Notes: generated by a model from the letters alone, not told the origin. Counted from the first letter of the stretch, positions 26,577 through 36,874 are shown. The stretch is DNA of 64,000 bases from an uncultured Methylocystaceae bacterium (GCA_937870755.1 CALMZV010000011.1:1-64000), one strand, 5' to 3'. Numbers and translations are program-made.

Positions 26577-28013
26577 CTAGACGTGGATGACGCGGCCGTA
26601 GGCGTCCAGCACGCTTTCGTGCATGGTCTCCGACAACGTGGGATGCGGGAAAACCGTGTGAATGAGTTCTTCCTCGGTCGTCTCGCAATTCATGGCGACG
26701 ACAAAGCCCTGAATCAGTTCCGTCACTTCCGCCCCGACCAGATGGGCGCCGAGCAGCTTGCCGGTCGCCGCGTCGAAAACGGTTTTCACCAGGCCGTCCG
26801 GCTCGCCGAGCGCGATGGCCTTGCCGTTGCCGACGAACGGGAACCGCCCGACCTTGACCTTGTAGCCGGCCGCCTTCGCCTTTTCCTCGGTGAGGCCGAC
26901 GGAGGCGACCTGCGGGCTGCAGAAGGTGCAGCCGGGAATCATGAGCGGGTCCATCGCGTGCGTGTGCAGGCCCTTGATCGTCTCCACGCAGATGACGCCC
27001 TCGTGCTCGGCCTTATGGGCGAGCATCGGCGGGCCGGCGACGTCGCCGATGGCGTAAACGCCGGGGACGGTCGTGCGGCCCAGCCCGTCGGTGACGATGG
27101 CGCCGCGCTCGATCTTCACGCCAAGCGCCTCCAGCCCGAGGTTCTCGACATTGCCGACGACGCCGACGGCCGAAATCATCCGCTCGGCGGTCACCGTTTC
27201 GGTCCTGCCCTTGTCGTCCTCCAGCGTGGCGGTCACGCTGTCGGCGCCCTTCGCGACCTTCGTCACCTTCGTCGAGGTGAAGACCTTGATGCCGCCTTTC
27301 GCGAACCGCTTGCGCGCATGGGCGGCTATCTCGGCGTCCTCCACCGGCATGATCTGCGGCAACACCTCGACGAGAGTCACCTCAGCGCCCATCGCGCGAT
27401 AGAATGACGCGAATTCGACGCCGATGGCGCCCGAGCCCATGACGATCAGCGATTTCGGCAACCGCTCCGGCTTCATCGCCTCGAAATAGGTCCAGATCAG
27501 CCTGCCGTCCGGCTCCAGCCCCGGCAGCGCGCGCGGTCGCGCGCCGGTCGCCACGACGATGTGTTTCGCCGCATAGGTCCCCTCGCCCAGCGTTCCCTTC
27601 GGCGGCGGCGTCTGCGGCTGTTCGGCGGGTTTCTTCGGCGCGGAGACGCGCACCTCGCCCGCCTTCGCAATGAAGGCCTCGCCCCAGATGACGTCGATCT
27701 TGTTCTTCTTCATCAGAAACCCGACGCCGTTGTTGAGCTGCGCGGATATCTGGCGCGAGCGCTTGACGATGGCGGCCGCGTCCGGCGTCACCTTGCCTTC
27801 GAGTTTCAGGCCGTAGGCGCTCGCGTGTTCGGCGTAGTGCAGGATTTCGGCCGAGCGCAGCAGGGCCTTGGCGGGAATGCAGCCCCAGTTGAGGCAGATG
27901 CCGCCGAGATGCTCGCGCTCGACCACCGCCGTCCTGAAACCCAGTTGCGCGGCGCGGATGGCCGCCACATAGCCGCCGGGACCGCCGCCGATCACGATGA
28001 TGTCGTAGGTCAT
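26577..28013 (-). CDS. lpdA: Dihydrolipoyl dehydrogenase (E3)
   Basis: A 478-residue flavoprotein that reoxidises dihydrolipoamide of the 2-oxoacid dehydrogenase complexes. FAD-binding GGGPGGYVAAIRAAQLGFRT, the redox-active disulfide in GGICLNWGCIPAKALL and the C-terminal His-Glu region HPTLSETMHE are present. A Pro/Lys-rich insertion of about 25 residues lies near position 130 (KKPAEQPQTPPPK). It is the last gene of the pdh operon, ten bases after pdhC. Confidence 0.96.
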   Translation of the reverse strand: MTYDIIVIGGGPGGYVAAIRAAQLGFRTAVVEREHLGGICLNWGCIPAKALLRSAEILHYAEHASAYGLKLEGKVTPDAAAIVKRSRQISAQLNNGVGFLMKKNKIDVIWGEAFIAKAGEVRVSAPKKPAEQPQTPPPKGTLGEGTYAAKHIVVATGARPRALPGLEPDGRLIWTYFEAMKPERLPKSLIVMGSGAIGVEFASFYRAMGAEVTLVEVLPQIMPVEDAEIAAHARKRFAKGGIKVFTSTKVTKVAKGADSVTATLEDDKGRTETVTAERMISAVGVVGNVENLGLEALGVKIERGAIVTDGLGRTTVPGVYAIGDVAGPPMLAHKAEHEGVICVETIKGLHTHAMDPLMIPGCTFCSPQVASVGLTEEKAKAAGYKVKVGRFPFVGNGKAIALGEPDGLVKTVFDAATGKLLGAHLVGAEVTELIQGFVVAMNCETTEEELIHTVFPHPTLSETMHESVLDAYGRVIHV

Positions 28014-28023
28014 GATCCCGATC

Positions 28024-29385
28024 CTATGCCAGCATCGCGATGGGGTTTTCGATGTATCGCTTGAACGCCGCGAGCAGCTCGGCGCCGAGCGCGCCGTCGA
28101 CCGCGCGATGGTCGGTCGAGAGCGTGACGCTCATCACCGTCGCCACCGCGGGCGCGCCGTTCTTGACGATCACGCGGCTCTCGCCGGCGCCGACCGCGAG
28201 GATTGTGGCGTGCGGCGGGTTGATGACGGCCGCGAAATTCGTGATGCCGAACATCCCGAGGTTCGACACGGCCGTCGATCCGCCCTGGTATTCCTCGGGC
28301 TTCAGCTTGCGCTGGCGCGCGCGCGCCGCGTAATCCTTCATCTCATTCGAGATCGTCGACAGCGATTTCGTATCCGCCTTGCGCACCACCGGCGTGATGA
28401 GGCCGCCGGGGATCGACACCGCCACCCCGACATCGGCGTGCTTGTGTTTCAGCATCGCGCTTTCGGTCCAGGTGGCGTTGGCGTCGGGCACGGCCATCAG
28501 CGACTGCGCGAGCGCCTTGATGACGAAATCGTTGACCGAGAGCTTGAACGCGGGCGCGCCGTCCCTGTCCTTCGGCGCGCCTGCGTTGATCTCAGCGCGC
28601 AGTTTCAACAGCGCGTCGAGTTCGCAATCGACAGACAGATAGAAATGCGGGATGGTCTGTTTGGCTTCGACGAGCCGGCGCGCGATCGTCTTGCGCATGG
28701 AATCGTGCGGAACCTCCTCGAACGATCCCGGCTCGAAGAATTTGCGGATGTTGGCGTCCGGCATCGCCTGCGCAAGCAGCGCGGCGGCCTGCGCCGGCGC
28801 CGCCTGCGGCGCGGCTTTCGGCGCGGGCGCCGTGCCGCCGGCGAGCGCGGCTTTCACGTCGCGTTCGATCACCCGGCCATGCGGGCCGCTGCCTGCGATG
28901 GCGGACAGATCGATCCCCGCATCCTTCGCGATGCGTCGCGCGAGCGGCGAGGAAAACACGCGCTCGCCTCTGGCGGGCGCGGCCTGCGGCGGCGTATCTT
29001 TCGCGGCTTGCGGCGGCGTTTCATTCGCCTGCGGCCGCGTTTTATTCGCCTGCGGCGTGTTGGCGCGCGCCTGGTCCCGCGCGGGCTGCTGCTCTTTCGC
29101 GGGCGCATTTTCCTGCCGCGGCGCGGGGGCGGTGGCGGTCTCGCCCTCCTGCGCGATCACCGCGATGGGCTGGTTGACCGGCACGTCGGTCGCGCCTTCC
29201 GGCACGAGAATTTTCGCAAGCACGCCTTCGTCGATCGCCTCCACTTCCATCGTCGCCTTGTCGGTTTCGATTTCGGCGATCACGTCGCCGGCCTTCACCG
29301 CATCGCCTTCCTTCTTGAGCCATTTGGCGAGATTGCCCTTTTCCATCGTGGGCGAGAGGGCCGGCATGAGGATGTTGATCGGCAT
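28024..29385 (-). CDS. pdhC: Pyruvate dehydrogenase E2, dihydrolipoamide acetyltransferase
   Basis: A 453-residue E2 subunit. One lipoyl domain (residues 1-80, lipoyl Lys in [12 protein letters not shown]), a long Ala/Pro/Gln linker (about 85-145), a peripheral subunit-binding domain (SSPLARRIAKDAGIDLSAI) and the catalytic acetyltransferase domain with the His-x-x-x-Asp site STDHRAVDGALG. It transfers acetyl groups to CoA and forms the core of the complex. The ATG at 29385 gives the standard [12 protein letters not shown] start. DUF5076 lies eight bases upstream in the same operon. Confidence 0.95.
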   Translation of the reverse strand: MPINILMPALSPTMEKGNLAKWLKKEGDAVKAGDVIAEIETDKATMEVEAIDEGVLAKILVPEGATDVPVNQPIAVIAQEGETATAPAPRQENAPAKEQQPARDQARANTPQANKTRPQANETPPQAAKDTPPQAAPARGERVFSSPLARRIAKDAGIDLSAIAGSGPHGRVIERDVKAALAGGTAPAPKAAPQAAPAQAAALLAQAMPDANIRKFFEPGSFEEVPHDSMRKTIARRLVEAKQTIPHFYLSVDCELDALLKLRAEINAGAPKDRDGAPAFKLSVNDFVIKALAQSLMAVPDANATWTESAMLKHKHADVGVAVSIPGGLITPVVRKADTKSLSTISNEMKDYAARARQRKLKPEEYQGGSTAVSNLGMFGITNFAAVINPPHATILAVGAGESRVIVKNGAPAVATVMSVTLSTDHRAVDGALGAELLAAFKRYIENPIAMLA

Positions 29386-29393
29386 GTGCAGCC

Positions 29394-29690
29394 TCAATTC
29401 ATGGCGGAGGTGACGCCGAAATCGGTCGGGCGCGACCATTCGGCGTCGAACATGGCCTTGATGGATTCGAGCGCTTCGTCCTCGCTCACCCCTGCCTCGA
29501 GCGCATAGATGCGCGCGGCGTGGCGCGCGAGATCGGCGAGCAATACGCCCCACACGCCCGCCTCGTCGAACGAGCGGCGCAGCGACACGCTCAATCCGCC
29601 ATCCACGACGAACACGCGCAACACTTCGTGTCCGCCCTTGTCGCGTGCGTCGGGCGGCGTTTCCAGTTCGTGCAGTCGTGCATCGCTCAT
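29394..29690 (-). CDS. DUF5076 domain protein in the pdh operon
   Basis: A 98-residue protein of the DUF5076 family. The sequence ends EWSRPTDFGVTSAMN and carries VLRVFVVDGGLSVSLRRSFD and WGVLLADLARHAARIY. It lies between pdhB and pdhC with gaps of ten and eight bases, so it is certainly part of the operon. Its function is unknown; the position suggests a role linked to pyruvate dehydrogenase. Confidence 0.85.
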   Translation of the reverse strand: MSDARLHELETPPDARDKGGHEVLRVFVVDGGLSVSLRRSFDEAGVWGVLLADLARHAARIYALEAGVSEDEALESIKAMFDAEWSRPTDFGVTSAMN

Positions 29691-29700
29691 GCGCGCCCCC

Positions 29701-31065
29701 TCACCGATAGAGAACGGCCCTGGCCGCCTCCACCACTTCGGCCGCGCTCGGCAGCGCGAGTTTTTCGAGATTGGCGGCGTAGGGCATCGGCGTGTCCTTG
29801 CCGGTCACGCGCAGCACGGGCGCGTCGAGATAATCGAAAGCGTCCACCATCAGCCGCGCGGCGATCTCCGCGCCCACGCCCGATTGCGGCCAGCCTTCCT
29901 CGATCGTCACGCAGCGCCCCGTCTTCATCACGGAGCGCACGATGGTTTCGACGTCCATCGGGCGAATGGTGCGCAGATCGACGATCTCCGCCTCGATCCC
30001 CTCTTCCGCCAGCAGTTCGGCCGCCTTGTGCGCATAGGTCATGCCGATCGACCACGAGACGAGCGTGACGTGTTCGCCGCGCCGCGCGATGCGCGCCTTG
30101 CCGATCGGCAGCACGAAATCGTCGATGCGCGGCACGTCGAACGACTGGCCGTAGAGGATTTCGTTTTCGAGAAAGACGACCGGATTGGGATCGCGGATGG
30201 CGGCCTTCAACAGGCCCTTGGCGTCGGCGGCCGTGTAGGGCGCGACAACTTTCAGCCCGGGAATGTGCGAATACCAGGCGGCGAAATCCTGACTGTGCTG
30301 GGCGGCCACGCGCGCGGCAGCGCCGTTTGGGCCGCGGAACACGATCGGCGCGCCCATCTGCCCGCCCGACATGTAGAGCGTCTTGGCGGCTGAGTTGACG
30401 ATCTGGTCGATCGCCTGCATCGAAAAATTGAAGGTCATGAACTCGACGATGGGGCGCAGGCCCGCCATCGCGGCGCCGACGCCGACGCCGGTGAACCCGT
30501 GTTCGGTGATCGGCGTGTCGACCACGCGCTTGGGCCCGAATTCCTGCAGCAGGCCCTGCGTGACCTTGTAGGCGCCCTGGTATTCGGCCACCTCCTCGCC
30601 CATCACGAACACGCTGTCGTCGCGACGCATTTCTTCGGCCATCGCGTCGCGCAGCGCCTCGCGCACCGTCATCGCGACCATCGGCGCGTCGGCCGGATAT
30701 TCGGCCTCGGCGGGCGCAGGCGCCTTCGGCTGCGCGGACGGTTTCGGCGGGGCCTGCGGCGCGGGCGCGGCGGGCTGCGCGGGTTCGGGAACCACGTCCA
30801 CCTGCGCGCTCGGCGCCTCGGCCTCGCCGTCCACGGCGATGAAACCGATCGGCGTGTTGACCTTCACGTTCTCGGCGCCTTCGGGCACGAGGATTTTCGA
30901 CAGCACGCCCTCGTCGACGGCTTCCACCTCCATCGTCGCCTTGTCGGTCTCGATTTCGGCGATGACGTCGCCCGCCTTCACCGCTTCGCCTTCCTTCTTG
31001 AGCCATTTTGCGAGCTTGCCTTCTTCCATCGTGGGCGAGAGGGCCGGCATGAGAATGTTCGGCAT
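29701..31065 (-). CDS. pdhB: Pyruvate dehydrogenase E1 beta with fused lipoyl domain
   Basis: A 454-residue E1 beta subunit. Residues 1-80 form a lipoyl domain ([20 protein letters not shown]), then a Pro/Ala linker to about 130, then the transketolase-like domain with [40 protein letters not shown] and the C-terminal half of the TPP site. The lipoyl fusion is typical of alphaproteobacterial PdhB. The ATG at 31065 gives [11 protein letters not shown]. The lipoyl domain is nearly identical to that of PdhC downstream. Confidence 0.95.
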   Translation of the reverse strand: MPNILMPALSPTMEEGKLAKWLKKEGEAVKAGDVIAEIETDKATMEVEAVDEGVLSKILVPEGAENVKVNTPIGFIAVDGEAEAPSAQVDVVPEPAQPAAPAPQAPPKPSAQPKAPAPAEAEYPADAPMVAMTVREALRDAMAEEMRRDDSVFVMGEEVAEYQGAYKVTQGLLQEFGPKRVVDTPITEHGFTGVGVGAAMAGLRPIVEFMTFNFSMQAIDQIVNSAAKTLYMSGGQMGAPIVFRGPNGAAARVAAQHSQDFAAWYSHIPGLKVVAPYTAADAKGLLKAAIRDPNPVVFLENEILYGQSFDVPRIDDFVLPIGKARIARRGEHVTLVSWSIGMTYAHKAAELLAEEGIEAEIVDLRTIRPMDVETIVRSVMKTGRCVTIEEGWPQSGVGAEIAARLMVDAFDYLDAPVLRVTGKDTPMPYAANLEKLALPSAAEVVEAARAVLYR

Positions 31066-31115
31066 GTCGAAAATTCCGGGGAACGCGCGCGACGCGCTGG
31101 GAGCGATGGAAATGA

Positions 31116-32189
31116 TCAGAGCAGAATGTCGGTCATCAGTTCCGACGGGTCGGGTTCGGGATTCTGCGTCGCGAATTCCGCCGCCTCCGACACGATGGCG
31201 CGCGCGCCGGCGTCGATCTTCTTCAATTCCGCTTCCGTCACGCCGGCCGCCAGCAGACGCACGCGCACCTGCTCGATCGGATCGTGCTCCTCGCGCATCT
31301 TCTGCACTTCTTCCTTGGAACGGTATTTGGCCGGGTCCGACATCGAGTGGCCGCGATAGCGGTAGGTCTGCATTTCGAGAATGATCGGCCCGGCGCCGCG
31401 GCGACACCACGCCAGCGCCGCGTCGGCCGCAGCCTTCACCGCGCGCACGTCCATGCCGTCCACCTGTCGCCCGGGGATGTTGAACGAGGCGCCGCGCTTG
31501 GAGAAATCCGTGAGCGCGGACGAACGCGTGACCGATGTGCCCATCGCATATCGGTTGTTCTCGACGATGTAGACCACCGGCAGTTTCCAGAGTTCCGCCA
31601 TGTTGAAACTCTCGTAGACCTGCCCCTGGTTGGACGCGCCGTCGCCGAAATAGACGAGCGAGACGCTGTCGTTCCCACGATACCAGTTGGCGAAGCCGAG
31701 CCCGGTGCCCAGCGACACCTGCGCGCCGACAATGCCGTGGCCGCCGTAGAAATTCTTCTCCCTGGAGAACATGTGCATGGAGCCGCCCTTGCCCTTCGAC
31801 AGGCCGCCGCGACGGCCGGTCAGCTCCGCCATCACGCCCTTCGGGTCCATGCCGCAGGCCAGCATGTGGCCGTGGTCGCGGTAGGAGGTGATCACCTGGT
31901 CGCCGGGCCGGGCCGCCATGTCCACGCCCACGACCACCGCCTCCTGCCCGATGTAGAGGTGGCAGAAGCCGCCGATGAGGCCCATGCCATACATCTGGCC
32001 GGCCTTTTCCTCGAACCGCCGGATGAGCAGCATGTCGCGATAGGCGCGCAAGTCCTCCTCGCGCGTGAACGGCGCCGGCGCAATGGGTCCGATGGGGTCG
32101 CTCCCGTCCGGGGCCCTGGGGGCCGCCTTTTCGTCGGCCGTGGATCCGGGATCGCGCCTGCCAGCGCGCGTCTTGTTGGAAGCCGCCAT
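31116..32189 (-). CDS. pdhA: Pyruvate dehydrogenase E1 alpha
   Basis: A 357-residue E1 alpha subunit. The TPP-Mg motif is seen as [16 protein letters not shown] with [16 protein letters not shown], and the phosphorylation-loop-like [20 protein letters not shown]. With PdhB it decarboxylates pyruvate. GGAGGGA precedes the ATG at 32189. First gene of pdhA-pdhB-DUF5076-pdhC-lpdA; the 147 bases upstream to ftsB should hold the promoter. Confidence 0.95.
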   Translation of the reverse strand: MAASNKTRAGRRDPGSTADEKAAPRAPDGSDPIGPIAPAPFTREEDLRAYRDMLLIRRFEEKAGQMYGMGLIGGFCHLYIGQEAVVVGVDMAARPGDQVITSYRDHGHMLACGMDPKGVMAELTGRRGGLSKGKGGSMHMFSREKNFYGGHGIVGAQVSLGTGLGFANWYRGNDSVSLVYFGDGASNQGQVYESFNMAELWKLPVVYIVENNRYAMGTSVTRSSALTDFSKRGASFNIPGRQVDGMDVRAVKAAADAALAWCRRGAGPIILEMQTYRYRGHSMSDPAKYRSKEEVQKMREEHDPIEQVRVRLLAAGVTEAELKKIDAGARAIVSEAAEFATQNPEPDPSELMTDILL

Positions 32190-32336
32190 GTCGTTCCCTC
32201 CAGAACGCGGGCAGCATAGCAAAAACCGTCGTTTCTGGGGAGGCCGCCCATGGGGCGCGGCGACGGGAAAAAGACCAGATATTTCCGCGCGCTAAGGACT
32301 TAACTGGATTATGGTTATTGCAGTTCTATGAACCAG

Positions 32337-32672
32337 TTATCGGTTACCTTTTCCAGCCGCGATCGCGTGCAGGACGATCACCTCGTTCTTGTGGACGCGC
32401 CCGAGCATGATGCGCGATTCCTCCTCGACCAGATCGCGGTCTACCGTTTCGCCGCGCGCCAGATCGATTTTCAGCCGCCACCGCGCCCGTTCGGCGCGCA
32501 GGTCGGACAGCGTGGTTTCGAGTTCGGCCAGACGCTGCATGTAATCGTCGCGCGCCTTCAGCCCGCGCTGACCGTTGACGGCGTGCCACACGAAATAGGA
32601 CGAGGCCAGCCCGCACACGGCGTAGAGCACGAGCGGGACCATCAAAGCGCGGAAACGGGTGCGGACGACCAT
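32337..32672 (-). CDS. ftsB: FtsB/DivIC-type septum formation protein
   Basis: A 111-residue bitopic protein: one N-terminal membrane segment (about residues 10-30, VPLVLYAVCGLASSYFVWHA), then a coiled-coil with YMQRLAELETTLSDLRAERA. This is the FtsB/DivIC pattern of the FtsQLB division complex. I chose the ATG at 32672; a GTG further up adds seven residues. It is next to pdhA, as often in this order. Confidence 0.85.
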   Translation of the reverse strand: MVVRTRFRALMVPLVLYAVCGLASSYFVWHAVNGQRGLKARDDYMQRLAELETTLSDLRAERARWRLKIDLARGETVDRDLVEEESRIMLGRVHKNEVIVLHAIAAGKGNR

Positions 32673-32720
32673 GCGCGCATGGTGGCCAAACACGGTTAGC
32701 GCCGCGTTAAGATTTCGCGA

Positions 32721-33479
32721 CTACCGCCCGCCGCGCGCCACGCGCTCGATCTCGGCGCGCACCAGCCGCTCGACCATGACCGGCAGATTGTCGTCCAGCC
32801 ATTGCTTGAGCATCGGCCGCAGCATCTCGCGCACGTTGCGTTCGATCATTTCGGCATTGGCGATGGACACGCTCGCCGACAGCGCCTGAAACGCGGAGGC
32901 GACGCTGGCGTTGGCCGAAGGCGAAAGAATCGGCTCCTCGTCCGGCGCCGACTCATACGCGACGACCGTCGGCGCATAGGCATCGATCGGATGGGCGGCG
33001 GCGGAGTCTTCCGCGCCATCGTCCCCGAAATCCTCGCCGGCGACCGCCTGCGCGACCTGCGGCTCCTCCAGCATCTCGTGATCGATGTGCGGCTCGCCGT
33101 CCGGCGCGATGTCCTGCGGGATGTGCGCGATCTCCTGCGCCGACGATTCGGGCGCGGCAACCTCCGGCGTGGCAAAGTCCGGCGCGGCAAAGTCCGGCGC
33201 TACAAAGTCCGACGCGGCGACATCGGGGACTCGCGCCTGCGGCAGCGGCGTAACGCTCGCGGGCTCGCGCGGCGCCTCCGGCGCGGACTGGCGCATGGCG
33301 GCGCGCGCCTCGGCGAAGACGGCCGACGGACGGCCGAGCGGCAGGGCCTCCTCGTCCGCGATGATCTTGCGGATCGAGGCGAGGATTTCCTCCATCGAGG
33401 GCTCGTGCGCGCGCCGCTCGCTGTCGACCGAGGCGGTCGAGAGGGGCGCATTGGACAGGGGCGCGTTCGATGCCGTCAT
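32721..33479 (-). CDS. popZ: PopZ-family polar organising protein (DUF2497)
   Basis: A 252-residue protein with the PopZ layout. The N-terminal helix EPSMEEILASIRKIIADEEA recruits partner proteins, a long acidic Pro/Ala-rich disordered region (about 45-190) follows, and the C-terminal oligomerisation region is LRPMLKQWLDDNLPVMVERL with VRAEIERVARG. PopZ forms a polar scaffold that anchors chromosome origins. The linker contains short 15-base tandem repeats coding AAPDF-type units (about 33170-33220). The ATG at 33479 was chosen for the family start. Confidence 0.9.
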   Translation of the reverse strand: MTASNAPLSNAPLSTASVDSERRAHEPSMEEILASIRKIIADEEALPLGRPSAVFAEARAAMRQSAPEAPREPASVTPLPQARVPDVAASDFVAPDFAAPDFATPEVAAPESSAQEIAHIPQDIAPDGEPHIDHEMLEEPQVAQAVAGEDFGDDGAEDSAAAHPIDAYAPTVVAYESAPDEEPILSPSANASVASAFQALSASVSIANAEMIERNVREMLRPMLKQWLDDNLPVMVERLVRAEIERVARGGR

Positions 33480-33626
33480 AGCGAAACCGTCATGGGAAAA
33501 ATCCGGAACCGGTCCGCGCGGCGCGCGAATCAGCGGAGTGGCCAATGCGCGCAAAATCTCACGCCGCTCGCGCCTGTGCAACACACGCAACGCGCAAGCT
33601 GTGGATGGCGGATCGGAAGGAGGGGA

Positions 33627-35027
33627 TCAGCGTCCGTCGGGCGTGCTCGTTCCGATCAGCTTCTTCTTCACCTGATCGAAATGGATCGTCGGGTCGTAGA
33701 GCTGCGCGGTCAGGCCGAGACGACCGGCGCTCAGTTCGCCCATCGCCGACAACACGGCGTAGGAGGCCACCACGCGGTCGCGCTGCGCCGTGACCAGAAT
33801 GACGCGCGTGTTCAGAAGCGTCTGCTGCGCGGTGAGAACGTCGAACGTCGTGCGCTGCCCGACCTTGGCTTCCTCGCGAATGCCGTTGAGCGCGATTTCG
33901 GCGGCCGTCACGGCCGCCTGCCCCGAAATCAACTGCGCTTTCGCGGCCTCCAGCTGCCCCCAGGAGGTGACGACCAGCGCGCGCACCTGATCGCGCGCGA
34001 GATCGGCCGCCAGACGCGCCTGCGCGGCCTGCTCCTTGGCCTGCCGAATGGAGGCGTATTCGCCGCCGCCCTGATACAGCGGCACGTTCAGCTGCCCCTG
34101 AAACAGCATCGACATGTTGTTGTTGCCCTGCTGGCCAAGCAGGTCGAGATTGCGCGTGACGCTCGCCGACACAGTGGCGGTCGGATAGAGAGCGCTTTCC
34201 GCCACCTTCACGGCGAGTTGCGCGGCGTCGGCGTTGTGGAGCGCGGAGGCGATCGCGGGATGTTCCACCTGCGAGCGGTCGACCGCGATCGACATCTTCT
34301 TCGGCAGCAGCGCTTCGACCGGCCTGGCCGGCGCGAGATTCTTCGGCTCGGCGCCGACGAACTGGCGATAGCTGGCGATGGAGGCCTGCAGGGCGGCCTG
34401 CGCGGCGGAAGCGTCGGAATTGGCCTGCGCGAGCGCGGCCTCGGCCTGGGCGACGTCGGTGCGCGTCACCTCGCCCACCTGGAAGCGCACGCGCGTCTGG
34501 CGCACCTGTTCTTCCAGCACGCTGATGTTGTTGCGGCGCAGATTGAGGATGGCCGTGTCGCGCAGCACGTTCATGTAGGCGGTCGCCGCCGACAGCAGCA
34601 CGGTCTGTTCCGTCACGCGCATCGTCTCGCGCGCGCCGAACACCTGCGATTCGGCCTGCCGCACGGAATTGAGCGTGCGAAACCCGTCGAACAGCGTCTG
34701 GCTGGCGGTCGCGCCATAGGTGCGCGGCCAGGTCTTGGTATGCGTGTTGGACGTGTTCGTCTCGAACATCGTGTATTGCCGGCCGTAGGTGGCGTTCGCA
34801 CTCAGGCGCGGCATCCAGCCGGCGCGCGCGCGCGGCAGGTTCTCGTCGGTGGCGCGCACGCCCGCGCGCTGCTGGTTGAGATCGGGATTGGCGCGATAGG
34901 CGCGCGAGAGAGCGCCCGACATGGTCTCGGCCGACGCCGGGGCGCACGCGCAGGCGAAGGCCAAGAGCACGGTCGCGCCGCACGCCTTCGTCATTCGCCG
35001 TTCTGCCTGCATCGTCATCAGCACCAT
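33627..35027 (-). CDS. tolC: TolC-family outer-membrane efflux protein
   Basis: About 466 residues with a signal peptide (CGATVLLAFACACAPASAET) and the twofold outer-membrane factor repeat typical of TolC. Landmarks are LSRAYRANPDLNQQRAGVRA near the start, QTLFDGFRTLNSVRQAESQV in the first half and GIREEAKVGQRTTFDVLTAQ in the second. It would form the outer-membrane channel for type I secretion or RND efflux; no membrane fusion or transporter gene is adjacent. Several in-frame ATGs at 34994-35027 make the exact start uncertain. Confidence 0.92.
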   Translation of the reverse strand: MVLMTMQAERRMTKACGATVLLAFACACAPASAETMSGALSRAYRANPDLNQQRAGVRATDENLPRARAGWMPRLSANATYGRQYTMFETNTSNTHTKTWPRTYGATASQTLFDGFRTLNSVRQAESQVFGARETMRVTEQTVLLSAATAYMNVLRDTAILNLRRNNISVLEEQVRQTRVRFQVGEVTRTDVAQAEAALAQANSDASAAQAALQASIASYRQFVGAEPKNLAPARPVEALLPKKMSIAVDRSQVEHPAIASALHNADAAQLAVKVAESALYPTATVSASVTRNLDLLGQQGNNNMSMLFQGQLNVPLYQGGGEYASIRQAKEQAAQARLAADLARDQVRALVVTSWGQLEAAKAQLISGQAAVTAAEIALNGIREEAKVGQRTTFDVLTAQQTLLNTRVILVTAQRDRVVASYAVLSAMGELSAGRLGLTAQLYDPTIHFDQVKKKLIGTSTPDGR

Positions 35028-35335
35028 TTCCGGACCGCGGCGGTTCGAGCAGGGCGCCCGGACGCCCGACCGCGATCGATTTTCGTCCCGGAGCCGAATC
35101 GTCGCGAAAAATCGCCAATCGCCGCCTGGCGTTCCGCTCCCGTCGGCCCGGCGCGTTCCTGTTGCGACCCGCCGCCCCAGCGTCGACTCGCGCTCCACCC
35201 GGTTCAACGCAAACTAGACGGGCGACCCGGCGATTGCACGCGACGCGCGCGCCCCCAACTCATAAACGAACGCACCGCTGCAAAAATGCGACACTCGACC
35301 ACATCGCTGGTCACGTTCGCGCCGGCCAGGCCGGA
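35028..35335. other. 308-base intergenic region, no gene recognised
   Basis: Upstream region of tolC and downstream region of pcm on the minus strand. It must hold the tolC promoter. No coding frame with family character, no strong hairpin and no RNA gene were seen. Confidence 0.4.
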
Positions 35336-36016
35336 TCAGAACGCGAAACCGGGCTTTCTGGCGAATTCCGGCAGCAGCCGCGCGGCCGCCTCGAACAGGC
35401 TGCGGGTCGAGATGTCGGCGCCGACCTTGCGATAGAGCACGGCGCGGGAGGCCGCGCCCGCCTGCGGATGGAAAGCTACGAGCCGTCCGCCGGCGTTGAG
35501 CTGGCCGATCAGCGTCTCCAGTCCCGCCTCCGCCGCGCCGGCCAGCAGGATGACGTCGTAAGGCCCGGCCGACGGCGCGCCGGCGGCCAGCGGGCCGCAG
35601 ACCGCCTGCGCGGCGAGGCCCAGTTCCTTGAAATTGGCGCCGGCCCGGCCGGACAGGTCCGGATCCGATTCCAGCGAAACGACGCTTGCGGCCAGGCCCG
35701 CCGCCAGCGCGCCCAGATAGCCCGAGCCGTCGCCCACGACCAGCACGCGATCGGACGGCCGGATTTCGGCGGCTTGAAGCGCGCGCGCGGCCACCAGCGG
35801 GGCGAGCAGCGAACGGAAACCGCCGCCCGCCAGCGGCAGGCGCACCTCGAAATCGGAATAGGCGATGGCGTCCTGCCCGGCGGCGACGAATTTCTCGCGC
35901 GGCGTTTCCAGAAACCGGGAGACCACGCCGAGATCGGTCACATCGTAGGTGCGGATCTGACAGTCGACCATCCTGCGGCGCAGCGCCGCCGAATCCGTCG
36001 TTTGCGCCTCAAGCAT
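35336..36016 (-). CDS. pcm: Protein-L-isoaspartate O-methyltransferase-like
   Basis: A 226-residue SAM methyltransferase of the PIMT family, repairing isoaspartyl residues. MVDCQIRTYDVTDLGVVSRF and TPREKFVAAGQDAIAYSDFE are typical N-terminal features, and VLVVGDGSGYLGALAAGLAA is the SAM motif, although the classic GTGSGYQ is replaced. Alphaproteobacteria often place this divergent PIMT next to tolC, as here, and its true substrate is unproven. The upstream gene is divergent. Confidence 0.85.
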   Translation of the reverse strand: MLEAQTTDSAALRRRMVDCQIRTYDVTDLGVVSRFLETPREKFVAAGQDAIAYSDFEVRLPLAGGGFRSLLAPLVAARALQAAEIRPSDRVLVVGDGSGYLGALAAGLAASVVSLESDPDLSGRAGANFKELGLAAQAVCGPLAAGAPSAGPYDVILLAGAAEAGLETLIGQLNAGGRLVAFHPQAGAASRAVLYRKVGADISTRSLFEAAARLLPEFARKPGFAF

Positions 36017-36213
36017 CGCGGTCGGCCTTTTCCATGAAAGCGGGCGCGCGAGCCCGCACGATCAATCGCCTGCGCTTATAGGCGCCGGGCGCTTTTCTGT
36101 CCATCGTCCGCGCGTCGGCCCGCCATCCTGCGAAAGTTGGGCGCGCGCCCTTCCGCAGCGCCGGCGAACGCGAAACAATGGCGCCGGGATTCGTTCAGCC
36201 GGGGGAGCGCACG

Positions 36214-36786
36214 ATGTCGGGATCGCCGACCGAACATTTCGAACATGCCGAGCACGCCGAGCACGTGGCGCACGCGGGCGATAATTTCATGACCAGGGTG
36301 TCGATCACCATCGCCATTCTGGCGGTGCTGGCGTCAGGCGTCAGTTCGCTCGAAACCATCGAGACGTCCGCCATCACGGTCGCCAAGAACGAGGCCGTGC
36401 TGCTGCAGAACAAGGCGACCGACAACTGGAACTTCTTCCAGGCGAAAAGCCTCAAGAAGAACATGTACGAGATCGCCGCCGCCGCCGGCGGGCCGAAGGC
36501 CGACGATCATGCGAAGGAAGCCAGGCGCTACGCGGGCGAGCAGGCGGAAATTCAGGACACGGCGAAACGGCTCGAACACGAATCGGAAGCCAAGTTGCAC
36601 GCGAGCCAGACGCACGAGCATCGCCACCACACGCTGACGATCGCGGCCACGCTGCTGCATATCTCGATCGCCATCGCCACCGTCGCCATCATCACGCGCG
36701 GCCAGCGCTGGCCCTGGTATGCATCGATGGCGCTGGGGGCGGCCGGCGTCGTCATCGCCTCGACCGCCTATCTGGCGGGCCACTAG
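36214..36786 (+). CDS. DUF4337 family membrane protein
   Basis: A 190-residue protein with an N-terminal His/Glu-rich stretch (EHFEHAEHAEHVAHAG), a membrane segment around residues 30-50, a helical region with KNEAVLLQNKATDNWNFFQA, and two further membrane segments at the C-terminus. This is the DUF4337 layout; function unknown. GGGGGAG before the ATG at 36214 decides the start. Confidence 0.8.
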   Translation: MSGSPTEHFEHAEHAEHVAHAGDNFMTRVSITIAILAVLASGVSSLETIETSAITVAKNEAVLLQNKATDNWNFFQAKSLKKNMYEIAAAAGGPKADDHAKEARRYAGEQAEIQDTAKRLEHESEAKLHASQTHEHRHHTLTIAATLLHISIAIATVAIITRGQRWPWYASMALGAAGVVIASTAYLAGH

Positions 36787-36874
36787 ACCGGATCGTTCCC
36801 CGGCGCAGGAAACCGGAGCGTCGTTTCAGGCTCGCGTGCACGCGAAAATGCGCCGCCGCGAACGTCGCATAAAC

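Noticed and set aside
30700-30800. Possible separate gene in the Pro/Ala-rich part of pdhB
   Set aside because: This is the flexible linker between the lipoyl and catalytic domains, in frame throughout.
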